DNA from: Chloroflexota bacterium
GTDB taxonomy: Bacteria; Chloroflexota; Anaerolineae; CG2-30-64-16
DNA length: 16,049 bases
Assembly (NCBI GenBank): GCA_029555885.1
Contig: JAKPQT010000546.1
Coordinates: 1 to 16,049 of the forward strand
Direction: 5' to 3'
The translations under genes were made by a program, and so were the position numbers. Every line of letters starts with the position of its first letter. The stretch's first letter is position 1. The notes beneath the pieces are model-generated. The model did not search any database. It saw nothing but the letters and a program-made list of their open reading frames with translations, and was not told the origin of the DNA. Shown here piece by piece: positions 6,251 to 13,576 of this stretch.

Positions 6251-6589
6251 ATGAACACCGAACAGGAATCTGCCGCTGAAGCACGCACCCGGCTCCAGGC
6301 GGAGCGGGCTGCGGTGCTGCAGGAGCTCGAGCAGCTGACGAATCGCCTGGAAACCAAGGGCGACTATGAGCTGGGCGAAGGCGACCCCATGATCTATCAA
6401 TGGGAGCTCAATCTCGCCTTGCGTGACCGCGCCCAGCAGCATCTGGCAGAAATCGAGGAAGCGCTGCAACAACTCGACATGGGCATCTACGGGCGCTGTG
6501 AGCGCTGCGGGCGGCCCATCGAACCAGAAAGGTTGGCGGTGCTCAGCCATACGACCGTATGCAGCCAGTGTGCTCAACGCCGGCGTTAA
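6251..6589 (+). CDS. TraR/DksA-family zinc-finger protein
   Basis: A 112-residue protein with an N-terminal Glu/Gln/Leu-rich coiled coil (about 5-75) and a C-terminal four-cysteine zinc finger: CERC (83-86) and CSQC (104-107), separated by RPIEPERLAVLSHTTV. This is the DksA C4-type finger. Family members enter the RNA polymerase secondary channel or act as small DNA/RNAP-associated regulators. The GDPMIYQWELN segment is close to the linker seen in short DksA relatives. The ATG at 6251 has only a weak purine stretch (AAAGG) four bases before it. The gene sits between two terminators and is probably its own transcription unit, though no convincing promoter was found in the 41 bp before it. Classical DksA function (ppGpp synergy) cannot be assumed for this short form. 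Confidence 0.88.
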   Translation: MNTEQESAAEARTRLQAERAAVLQELEQLTNRLETKGDYELGEGDPMIYQWELNLALRDRAQQHLAEIEEALQQLDMGIYGRCERCGRPIEPERLAVLSHTTVCSQCAQRRR

Positions 6590-6623
6590 CCCGACACTGT
6601 CCCATCCCCAGCGCAGCCATACG

Positions 6624-6652
6624 ACGCCCGGCACTGTGCCGGGCGTTTGTGT
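6624..6652 (+). terminator. Intrinsic terminator after the DksA-like gene
   Basis: ACGCCCGGCA (6624-6633), loop CTG, TGCCGGGCGT (6637-6646), then TTGTGT. The 10-bp stem is perfect and GC-rich. The nucleotidyltransferase frame extends back to a TTG at 6647 inside the T-tract, which argues against that start. Confidence 0.85.
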
Positions 6653-6694
6653 CTGACGTGCTTGTGTCCAGCGTGTGCTTGTGAGGCAGAAACG

Positions 6695-9337
6695 ATGCAG
6701 CCCTCGACTCAGCCCCTCGTTGTGATCCTGACCCATGAACACACGGATTTCGACGCGCTGGCGAGCCTGCTGGCAGCCGCCCGGCTTTATCCGCACAGCG
6801 TCCCCGTCCTCCCGCGGCAGATGAACCGCAATCTCGAGGCCTTCCTGGCCGATTACGCCGAACTGCTGCCGTTCGTGCGGCAGGACGACTTGCCCAAGCG
6901 TCGCATCGAAGAGTTCATCGCGGTGGATACGCAGACGATCCAACCGCTGCGCGGCATGAGTGCTCAAGCCACGGGCCTGATAATCGACCATCACCCGCTG
7001 ATGCGCGAGCTGCCCGCGGGCTGGAGCTTCTGGGGCGAGGAGGCGGGCGCGACCACCACGCTGTTGGTCGAACGGCTCGCGGAGCACGGCGGTACGCTCA
7101 GTCCCATCGAGGCTACGCTGTTGCTGCTCGGCATCTACGAGGATACCGGCGCCCTGAGCTATGCGACGACCACCCCGCGCGATATGCGCGCGGCTGCGTG
7201 GCTGCTGGAGCGCGGGGCCAACCTGCTCGTCGTCAACCGGTTTCTGCACCATCCGCTCACGGACGAGCAGCAGCAGCTCTACGAGCAGTTGGCTGACAGC
7301 GCACAACCGTACCAGTTTCAGGGCCATGCGGTCATCATCGCCAGCGCCAGCGTGCGTACACCGGTGGAGGAGATTTCGACCCTCGCGCATAAGCTGTACG
7401 ACCTGTACGAGCCGGACGGTCTGTTTATCCTGGTGGAGATGGGCAACTATCTGCAAATGGTGGCGCGCAGCACCAGTGACGCGATCGACGTCGGCAAGAT
7501 CGCGGCCGCTTTCGGCGGCGGCGGTCACAGCCGCGCTGCGGCCGCGCTGGTGCGCGAAAGCTCGCTGCCGAGCGTCTTCGAGTCACTGGTTTACGCATTG
7601 CAAAGCCACATCCGTCCCAGCATCACCGTGAGCCAGATCATGTCCTATGGTACGCCGCAGACGCTCGCGCCGACCGACACCATTGCGACTGCGGCAGAAC
7701 GCGGGCGGCGCTACGGGTTTGAGGGCTTTCCGGTGGTCGAAGGTTCGCGCATCGTCGGCATGTTGACGCGGCGGGAGATCGACCGGGCCATCCATCATGG
7801 GCTGGAAGGGCATAGCGTCCGGCGCTACATGCGCGCAGGCGAGATTTACGTGACGCCGGAGGATTCCGTGGCGACGCTGCGTAAGGTCATGTCCGATCAC
7901 GACTGGGGCCAGGTTCCCGTGCTCGATCCGCAGACGGGCGCGCTGCTCGGCATCGTGACGCGGACCGATCTCATCCGGCAGGGTGCTACGGTCAGTGTTG
8001 GGCCGGAATCGCTGGCCGATACGATGGCGCGCGCGCTGCCCGCGGCGCTGCTGGACCTGCTGCACCAGGTCGGCGCTGTGGCCGGTGATTTGGGCTACCC
8101 CCTTTATGTGGTCGGCGGCTTCGTGCGTGACCTGCTCCTGGGCCAGCCCAACTTCGATATCGATCTGGTCGTGGAGGGCGATGCAATTCGTCTGGCGCAA
8201 TTGTTGGCCCAGCGCGCGGGCGGCCGCGTGCGCAGCCATCGGCGCTTCGGCACGGCCAAGTGGATTCTGCCGGAGGCCGGCAAGCAGGCAGAGAGCGAGC
8301 AGCCGGAAGGCAACCTGCCGGAGTCGCTTGATTTCGTCACGGCCCGCACCGAATTCTACGAGCATCCGACGGCCCTGCCGACGGTCGAACGTTCCAGCAT
8401 CAAGCAGGACCTGCATCGCCGTGACTTCACCATCAACACCCTGGCGATTCGGCTCACGCCCGACCGGTGGGGCGAGCTGCTGGATGCCTATGGCGGCCGC
8501 CGCGACCTGGATGAGGGCATCATCCGGGTGCTGCACAGCCTGAGCTTCATCGAAGACCCCACGCGCATCCTGCGCGCGGCGCGGTTCGAACAGCGCTTCC
8601 AGTTTCACATCGAGCCGCGCACCGAGGAACTCATCGGCGGCGGCCTGGACCTGCTGGAGCGCGTCAGTGCCGAGCGCATCCGTCACGAGCTGGAGCTGAT
8701 CCTGGCCGAGGCCCAGCCGGAGCGCAGCCTGTGCCGCCTGGCCGAGCTGGGCGTGCTGGTGCGGCTGCATCCTGCGCTTCACTGCGATGCCTGGTTCATC
8801 GCGAAATCAGCGGTCTTACGCGCCGAGTGGCATGTGCTTCTCAGCGACAGCGCGCGTGCGCACAATCTTGCAGCCGAGGAACTGCCCCGGCTCTACTTTG
8901 CCCTGTTGACTTACGGTATGGAGGATGCCGATCTGGTCGAACTTAATGAGAAAGTGCGTATACGCAAGGAATACCGCGACCTGACGCAGGAGGTTCATCG
9001 GCTGGCTGCCTGTCTGCCTCAGCTCGCCGCGCCGGACCTCCGCCCCAGCGAGGCGGTCAAGTTGCTGGATGAGTCCAGCGCAGGCGCCAGGTTAGTGCTG
9101 CGCATTGCCACCGAAGATGAGACCATCCGCCGGCATCTCGACCGGTACGAGCGCGAGTGGCAGTACGTCCGCCCGCTGCTGACCGGCGACGACCTGCGCA
9201 AGCTGGGCCTGCCACCGGGCCGCATCTATCGCGCGGTTCTCGACCGCATCCGGTCCGCCCGCCTGGATGGCGCGATTGCCACGCGCGGCGAAGAAGAAGC
9301 TCTGGCGCGCCAGGTAATTCAGGCTGCCCGAACATGA
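6695..9337 (+). CDS. DHH-CBS-CBS-tRNA nucleotidyltransferase fusion (CCA- or A-adding type)
   Basis: An 880-residue multidomain enzyme. Residues 1-305 form a DHH/DHHA1 phosphoesterase module: HEHTDFDA (14-21), AVDTQ, IDHHP (97-101) and the GGGGHSRAAAA substrate loop (274-284). Two CBS domains follow (about 309-369 and 374-434). The C-terminal half is a class II poly(A) polymerase/tRNA nucleotidyltransferase head: VGGFVRDLLLG with the metal-binding Asp488-Ile-Asp490, RRDFTINTLAI (575-585) and EDPTRILRAARFEQR (620-634), then helical neck and body. It is expected to add or repair the tRNA 3' end; CCA versus A-only specificity cannot be told from motifs alone. ATG 6695 is chosen because GAGG (6683-6686) lies eight bases upstream. 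The frame can be read back to 6647, but that overlaps the preceding terminator and adds a Cys-rich, non-homologous stretch. Confidence 0.9.
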   Translation: MQPSTQPLVVILTHEHTDFDALASLLAAARLYPHSVPVLPRQMNRNLEAFLADYAELLPFVRQDDLPKRRIEEFIAVDTQTIQPLRGMSAQATGLIIDHHPLMRELPAGWSFWGEEAGATTTLLVERLAEHGGTLSPIEATLLLLGIYEDTGALSYATTTPRDMRAAAWLLERGANLLVVNRFLHHPLTDEQQQLYEQLADSAQPYQFQGHAVIIASASVRTPVEEISTLAHKLYDLYEPDGLFILVEMGNYLQMVARSTSDAIDVGKIAAAFGGGGHSRAAAALVRESSLPSVFESLVYALQSHIRPSITVSQIMSYGTPQTLAPTDTIATAAERGRRYGFEGFPVVEGSRIVGMLTRREIDRAIHHGLEGHSVRRYMRAGEIYVTPEDSVATLRKVMSDHDWGQVPVLDPQTGALLGIVTRTDLIRQGATVSVGPESLADTMARALPAALLDLLHQVGAVAGDLGYPLYVVGGFVRDLLLGQPNFDIDLVVEGDAIRLAQLLAQRAGGRVRSHRRFGTAKWILPEAGKQAESEQPEGNLPESLDFVTARTEFYEHPTALPTVERSSIKQDLHRRDFTINTLAIRLTPDRWGELLDAYGGRRDLDEGIIRVLHSLSFIEDPTRILRAARFEQRFQFHIEPRTEELIGGGLDLLERVSAERIRHELELILAEAQPERSLCRLAELGVLVRLHPALHCDAWFIAKSAVLRAEWHVLLSDSARAHNLAAEELPRLYFALLTYGMEDADLVELNEKVRIRKEYRDLTQEVHRLAACLPQLAAPDLRPSEAVKLLDESSAGARLVLRIATEDETIRRHLDRYEREWQYVRPLLTGDDLRKLGLPPGRIYRAVLDRIRSARLDGAIATRGEEEALARQVIQAART

Positions 9338-9407
9338 CAAAACTGACATTTCGGCTTGTTCAGCAGCCCGTACCTCCGCGCGACCTTCAGCGTTGATTAG
9401 AACGAGC

Positions 9408-10028
9408 ATGGCCATGCAACCAGCGATCAACGACGAGCAGATCACGTCGCTGCTGCCTGGATGTCAGCGCGGCGAGTCGGCTGCCGTCGAAGCGCTGTAC
9501 GACCTTTACGCAGACCGGCTGTATCGCTATATCTACGCGCGCGTAGGCGATCCAGAGATTGCCGCGGACCTGACGACGGAGTTGTTCGTGCGGGTCATCC
9601 GGCATATCGCCGGCTTTCGGATCAACCACCGGCGGCCGGCCGCTTCCTTTAGCGCCTGGATCTATCGTATTGCGGCCAACCTGGTCAACGATCATCACCG
9701 GCAGGCGCGTCGGGCGCCAGAGATGAGCTTGACCGAGGAGCTGCGACTGCCAGCCCGCGATGCCAGCCCGCATCGCCAGGCGGAACAACAGGAGTTGTTC
9801 CGGCGGCTGGGCCGGGCCATTGAGACGTTGAGTGAAGAGCAGCGGTTGGTGATTTTGGCGAAGTTCGGCGAAGACATGAGCAACGCAGAGGTGGCGGCCT
9901 GGCTGGGCAAGTCTGAAGGGGCCGTCAAGTCACTGCAGCACCGTGCGTTGCAGGCGCTCAGCCGGCTTCTGAGGATGGAAGATGGCGGCTTGGTGGGATC
10001 AGAGACAGGTCGCGGGGCGCTACGATGA
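9408..10028 (+). CDS. ECF-type RNA polymerase sigma factor
   Basis: A 206-residue group 4 (ECF) sigma factor. Region 2 spans about residues 22-100 (FEALYDLYADRLYRYIYAR-like start, then PEIAADLTTELFVRVIRHI and SFSAWIYRIAANLVNDHHR). Region 4 spans about 133-188 (AIETLSEEQRLVILAKF...SNAEVAAWLGKSEGAVKSLQHRALQALSRLL, the helix-turn-helix for -35 recognition). The short acidic/Arg-rich linker between them is normal, and region 3 is absent as in ECF factors. ATG 9408 is preferred over an upstream TTG (9393) and the ATG at 9414; no strong SD marks any of them. The stop overlaps the start of the next gene (ATGA, 10025-10028), implying translational coupling with a membrane protein likely to control it. 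Its own promoter was not identified. Confidence 0.9.
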   Translation: MAMQPAINDEQITSLLPGCQRGESAAVEALYDLYADRLYRYIYARVGDPEIAADLTTELFVRVIRHIAGFRINHRRPAASFSAWIYRIAANLVNDHHRQARRAPEMSLTEELRLPARDASPHRQAEQQELFRRLGRAIETLSEEQRLVILAKFGEDMSNAEVAAWLGKSEGAVKSLQHRALQALSRLLRMEDGGLVGSETGRGALR

Positions 10029-11497
10029 ACCTGAGTCGGATGGTTGATGATTGTCTGGCACGGATGGCCGCCGGTGAGAGCCTCGAGGCGTGCCTGGCGC
10101 GCTACCCGCAGAAAGCAGCGGAACTGGCTCCGTTGCTCCTCACTGCGGCGGAGTTGCACGGCCTGGCCGGCGCCCGGCTGAGCCAGGGCCAGCGGTTGCG
10201 CGCGAAGGTCACACTGCGTGAAGCGCTGGCTGAACGCAACCGGCCCCAGACGCCTGTCGTCGCACGCTGGCTGCGCGTACTGCCTGTGGCGCTGCTGCTG
10301 ACTGCCGTGCTCTTTGTCAGTGTGACGGGCGCCGCGATTGCCGCAAGCCAGCCGGGCGATTTTGCCTATCCGCTGCGGATCGTGGTCGAGCGTGCGCCGA
10401 TTTTCGTGCGGTTCTCGTCCGCTGGTCGAGCTGCGGAGGAAGTCGACATTGCCGGACGTCGCCTGTCGGACGTGCGCGAATACTTGATTCGCGGGGGTGC
10501 AGTCCAGCCCGTCGCGCTCCGTGAACTGCTGGCCCGCGACGAAGCTGCCCTGCGCCGGGCCGAGCAGTTGAGTGCCGAGGAACGGCTCGCCATCCTGGAT
10601 GCAGTGGCCGGTCATGCTGAGGAACTGGCTGCGCTGGCGGGCGTCGCGACCGAGGACGAAGCCCAGGCTCACCTGCAGGCTGCTGCCGAGCGGATCCGCG
10701 ACGCTTCGGCCCGGCTCGTCCAGGCTCCCGTGGACAGCGCGACGCCGCAGCCGGCGCCCGCATCGCCAACACCGAGCCTGACGGTATCGCCGGTGAGCGC
10801 AGTTGCTACGGTGGCGCCCACAGAGACGCCCGTGCCGGCCCAGATTGCTGCGCCGACCTGTACGCCATCGACCTGCCCGACGCCGAGCGTAGAACCGCCG
10901 GCCAGTCCAACGGCGCTGCCGACCCGGGTGAGGATTGCGGCGCCAACAGTTGCGGTTCACCCGACACACGAGCCGATTGTGGTGCCGAGCGCAAGCCCGA
11001 CATCGCCGCCCGTGGTCGAGCCGTCCGCGACGCCGCGGCCCAGGCGCACCCGGACTCTTGAGCCGAGGCTGACGCTGCAAGCGACGGCCCTGCCGCCGGG
11101 GAAGCAGCCCACCGCGGCTGTGCCGACAGTCGTGATGCCTACCGTCATCGTCCCGACGATTGAGGTTCCGACAGTCGTGCTGCCGACCCGGCCCTTGCGC
11201 GCGACCCTTGCCGCGACCGTCACGTCCAGCGTTTCCGGCCTGCCGACCCCGACTGCGACACCTTCGGAGACGATACAGCCGGCGACGACTATAACTGCGA
11301 CGATGCAGGCGCCGACGCCGAGTGTGCCGGAACTGACGATGCTGCCGCCGCTGGCAACCCTGGCTGCGCTGACACCGGGGCTCCCGCCGATTATCGGCCC
11401 GGATCCGCGGCATACGCCCGGAGCAGCCCTGACCGCCATCGCGACGGCCCGGCCGGACCGCACTGGCACGCCGGAGCCGCGCCGCAAGCGGCCATAG
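10025..11497 (+). CDS. DUF5667-like membrane protein with Thr/Pro-rich exterior; candidate anti-sigma factor
   Basis: A 490-residue single-pass protein. Residues 1-80 are probably cytoplasmic and carry a short helical motif (DDCLARMAAGESLEACLARY, then PQKAAELAPLLL) often found next to ECF sigma genes. One membrane helix lies at about 85-107. It is followed by a DUF5667-type segment (SQPGDFAYPLRIVVERAPIF, then a long helix with AGRRLSDVREYL; about 108-225). Residues 240-490 are a low-complexity Thr/Pro/Ala/Ser stalk with four PTVxx repeats at 367-386. The four-base overlap with the sigma gene suggests it is the cognate regulator. Anti-sigma activity is inferred from context and topology, since no zinc-binding anti-sigma domain is present. 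The stalk could span a thick cell wall or be glycosylated. Family assignment is by remembered pattern and needs a profile search. Confidence 0.75.
   Translation: MNLSRMVDDCLARMAAGESLEACLARYPQKAAELAPLLLTAAELHGLAGARLSQGQRLRAKVTLREALAERNRPQTPVVARWLRVLPVALLLTAVLFVSVTGAAIAASQPGDFAYPLRIVVERAPIFVRFSSAGRAAEEVDIAGRRLSDVREYLIRGGAVQPVALRELLARDEAALRRAEQLSAEERLAILDAVAGHAEELAALAGVATEDEAQAHLQAAAERIRDASARLVQAPVDSATPQPAPASPTPSLTVSPVSAVATVAPTETPVPAQIAAPTCTPSTCPTPSVEPPASPTALPTRVRIAAPTVAVHPTHEPIVVPSASPTSPPVVEPSATPRPRRTRTLEPRLTLQATALPPGKQPTAAVPTVVMPTVIVPTIEVPTVVLPTRPLRATLAATVTSSVSGLPTPTATPSETIQPATTITATMQAPTPSVPELTMLPPLATLAALTPGLPPIIGPDPRHTPGAALTAIATARPDRTGTPEPRRKRP
11123..11182 (+). repeat. 15-bp minisatellite, four copies, coding PTVxx
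   Basis: Units start at 11123, 11138, 11153 and 11168, each beginning CC(G/T)AC and encoding PTVVM, PTVIV, PTIEV and PTVVL. Copies 1 and 4 differ at one base. A further partial unit begins at 11183. The array stays in frame within the Thr/Pro-rich stalk. Confidence 0.75.
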
Positions 11498-11507
11498 GGG
11501 TGCTGCG

Positions 11508-12161
11508 GTGAACGGGGCGCGCATAGTTGACTGGCCGATTGCGTTCCTGCTGCTCTGCGCGATAGTCGCGCTGGCGCTGATCCCGCCGAGCGCAGTGCAG
11601 GGGATGGAGCATGCTGCGCCGTATCGCGCGGCAGCCGGCTGCCGCGAGCTGGTAGTCAACGGCGGGTTTGAGCAGGCGGGGCAGAGCTGGACACAGGCGC
11701 CCAATCCGGCCGGCCGTGCGCTCGTTACGAACTTCTACTGGAAGAGCGGGCAGTATGCCGCCGACCTGGGCGGGGTGAATAGCGCGACTGACCGATTGAC
11801 TCAGGTCATTGCCCTGCCTGCCGATGTGAATGAGATCACGCTCGCGTATTGGTGGGCGCTGCAGACCGAAGAAGCCAGCACAGGCGCGGCGTTTGACCGG
11901 TTGAGCGTGGAGCTGTACCAGCTCAATGGTATGACGCGGGTGGCCACCCTGCTCACCGTCGATAACACCGTAGCCGAGTCGTGGGTCTGGAACAGGGCGA
12001 GCATTAACCTGACATCGTATCGAGGGCAGACGTTGCTGCTGCGCTTCACGGCCAGCACGGACGACAGTAAGCCGACCCGGTTCTTTGTGGACGATGTCAG
12101 CGTTCAAGGCTGTGCGCGGCAGCGGGTGTACCTGCCGTTGGTCTGGCGAGCAGCGCCATAG
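11508..12161 (+). CDS. Secreted beta-sandwich-like protein with C-terminal YLPLVW motif
   Basis: A 217-residue exported protein of unknown function. A hydrophobic signal segment (about 9-26) is followed by a small-residue region where cleavage is likely (around 28-45). The body (46-200) begins ELVVNGGFEQAGQSW and ends RFFVDDVSVQG, the opening and closing strands common in jelly-roll carbohydrate-binding-type domains. In between, strands alternate with SATDRLTQVIALP and LAYWWALQTEE. Cys45 and Cys202 flank the domain and could form a disulfide. The protein ends RVYLPLVWRAAP, a terminal motif I associate with exported proteins of Chloroflexota. The GTG start at 11508 follows the preceding stop by 10 bases with only a weak purine stretch, so it is probably co-transcribed with the sigma/DUF5667 pair. 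No catalytic residues are recognised. Confidence 0.75.
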   Translation: MNGARIVDWPIAFLLLCAIVALALIPPSAVQGMEHAAPYRAAAGCRELVVNGGFEQAGQSWTQAPNPAGRALVTNFYWKSGQYAADLGGVNSATDRLTQVIALPADVNEITLAYWWALQTEEASTGAAFDRLSVELYQLNGMTRVATLLTVDNTVAESWVWNRASINLTSYRGQTLLLRFTASTDDSKPTRFFVDDVSVQGCARQRVYLPLVWRAAP

Positions 12162-12211
12162 TCAAATCGAGACTCTGTACTTGTGTTACGTCACAGATAA
12201 GGGAGGTAACC

Positions 12212-13393
12212 ATGAAATCTATGTGGACGCTTCGGACGCTCGGTATGTTGGCCCTGATCGTCCTCCTGGGCGCAGTGGGAGTGGCGCCGGCCTTTGCCGA
12301 TGCCGCGGTGGAGGTGGGCTTTGATGTGCGCTTCAGCGGTGTAATCACCACCGTCGGCGCGGCAGGCGAGACCTGGGTCATCGGCGGCCAGACCGTGGCT
12401 ACCGATGCAGCAACTAATGTAGTGTTGACAGTCAGCCCCGCGACGCCGGGCCAGTGGGCCGAGGTCGCCGCAGCGAAGCTGGATGATGGGTCTCTGCTGG
12501 CAAAGCAGATTACCGTGCGGCCTGAGCAGGTGCGGTTGCGCGGTATCGTAACAGACATCCCGGAGACCATCACGGGCGCCTGGGTGATCGCAGGTGTGAC
12601 GGTCAATGTGACCGAGGACACCCGTATCAGCGAACGCAGCGGCAAAGTCGTCGAAGGCCAGTGGGTTGAGGCGGTGATGACTGAGGATAAAGGCGTGCTG
12701 ACGGCCACCCATATCGTCGGGATCGGCGACCAGGATGCCGTCATGGTCTCCGGCGAAATTCAGCAGTTTAACGACACAGAATGGGTCATCAGCGGCATTC
12801 CGCTCAGCATCACGCCGGACACCCTGATTTCCGGCACTCCGGTTGTGGGGCTGATCGGCCACGCGGCCGCTGACCTGCAGGATGATGGCACGCTCGTCGC
12901 GAAAGTCCTGCGGGTGGCCTGGATCGATCGCACCATGCCGCCGGTGGCCGACTTTGTCGGCGAAATCGAGGCCCTGCCCCAGGTGGGGCTGCGCGGCATC
13001 TGGACGGTCGATGGTCAAGAGGTGATCGTTCTCGCCAACACCCGCATCCATCAGGAGAAGGGGCTGGCCGTCGTCGGCGCGACCGTGCATGTGGTTGGCT
13101 GGACGCTCGGCGGCAAGCTGCTTGCGACCGAGATCACGGTCATCAGCAGCCCCGAACAGGGCGGCGAGTACGTTATCGGGAACGGCGTGATCGAGACGCT
13201 GCCCGCGGACATTCACGATGGCATTTGGACCATATCCGGGGTCAAGGTGCTCGTGAATGACAACACGAGCGTATTCGGACAGCGCATCGAAGTCGGCAAG
13301 ACTGCCCGTTACGAGGGCGTGAAGCGCGCCGACGGGGTGGTCGTCGCCAGCCTCATTCGCGTGCGCCTGGGCATGGGGCCGATTGTGCCGTAA
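12212..13393 (+). CDS. Exported protein of five DUF5666-like repeats
   Basis: A 393-residue protein with a clear signal peptide (MKSMWTLRTL, hydrophobic core 11-24, Ala-X-Ala end AFA-D at 27-30). The mature part is about five beta-rich repeats at roughly 40-103, 109-169, 179-236, 248-311 and 324-386. Each follows the pattern 'G-I/V-I...W-x-I-x-G-x-x-V-x-V...T-x-I...G-x-x-V-x-V...DG-x-L-x-A-x-x-I', as in DUF5666 domains. No enzyme motif, anchor or sorting motif is visible. A strong SD (GGGAGGT, 12201-12207) sits five bases before the ATG. It follows the YLPLVW protein by 50 bp and ends before a strong terminator, so it is the probable last gene of the cluster begun by the sigma factor. A small promoter of its own in the 50-bp gap cannot be excluded. 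The role is unknown; a structural or ligand-binding surface protein is a guess. Confidence 0.82.
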   Translation: MKSMWTLRTLGMLALIVLLGAVGVAPAFADAAVEVGFDVRFSGVITTVGAAGETWVIGGQTVATDAATNVVLTVSPATPGQWAEVAAAKLDDGSLLAKQITVRPEQVRLRGIVTDIPETITGAWVIAGVTVNVTEDTRISERSGKVVEGQWVEAVMTEDKGVLTATHIVGIGDQDAVMVSGEIQQFNDTEWVISGIPLSITPDTLISGTPVVGLIGHAAADLQDDGTLVAKVLRVAWIDRTMPPVADFVGEIEALPQVGLRGIWTVDGQEVIVLANTRIHQEKGLAVVGATVHVVGWTLGGKLLATEITVISSPEQGGEYVIGNGVIETLPADIHDGIWTISGVKVLVNDNTSVFGQRIEVGKTARYEGVKRADGVVVASLIRVRLGMGPIVP

Positions 13394-13450
13394 CCAAAAC
13401 CCCGCAGGACAAAGCTGTCTGAAGAAGCGGCAGTGATTCGATAGGGAGTA

Positions 13451-13493
13451 AAGCTCCGCAGGCCGGTGTCCGGTCTGCGGAGCTTTTTTGTTT
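13451..13493 (+). terminator. Strong intrinsic terminator ending the sigma/DUF5666 block
   Basis: A 16-bp stem, AAGCTCCGCAGGCCGG (13451-13466) with CCGGTCTGCGGAGCTT (13470-13485), has a single G-U pair and a TGT loop. It is followed by TTTTGTTT. This is the most convincing terminator in the window. Confidence 0.95.
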
Positions 13494-13513
13494 GGGCGGC
13501 CAGTCCTTTGTCC

Positions 13514-13542
13514 TTCATCTTTCGCCACCGTTGTGCTATACT
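13514..13542 (+). promoter_or_regulatory. Promoter for the Yip1-like pair
   Basis: TATACT (13537-13542) is a good -10. The best -35 at 17-nt spacing is TTCATC (13514-13519, 3/6), so activity may be weak or activator-dependent. The start point would be near 13549, about 28 nt before the ATG at 13577. Confidence 0.6.
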
Positions 13543-13576
13543 CGTCTCGCTGACGTAGGTGGGAAAGGAGACACAC

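Noticed and set aside
6647..6694. Upstream Cys-rich extension of the nucleotidyltransferase from TTG 6647
   Set aside because: It begins inside the T-tract of the preceding terminator, has no SD and adds residues not typical of DHH modules. ATG 6695 has an SD at proper spacing.
7583..8782. 399-codon open frame on the minus strand
   Set aside because: Opposite the nucleotidyltransferase gene, whose motifs are unambiguous. The product is Gln/His/Arg-rich without any domain.
11100..11500. Short repeats resembling a CRISPR or intergenic repeat array
   Set aside because: The periodicity is 15 bp, in frame, with no unique spacers. It encodes the Thr/Pro stalk.
9695..11704. 669-codon open frame on the minus strand
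   Set aside because: It lies opposite the sigma and DUF5667-like genes. Its product is Arg/Gly/His-rich low complexity with no domain, and there is no SD. It is open only because of high-GC codon bias on the real strand.
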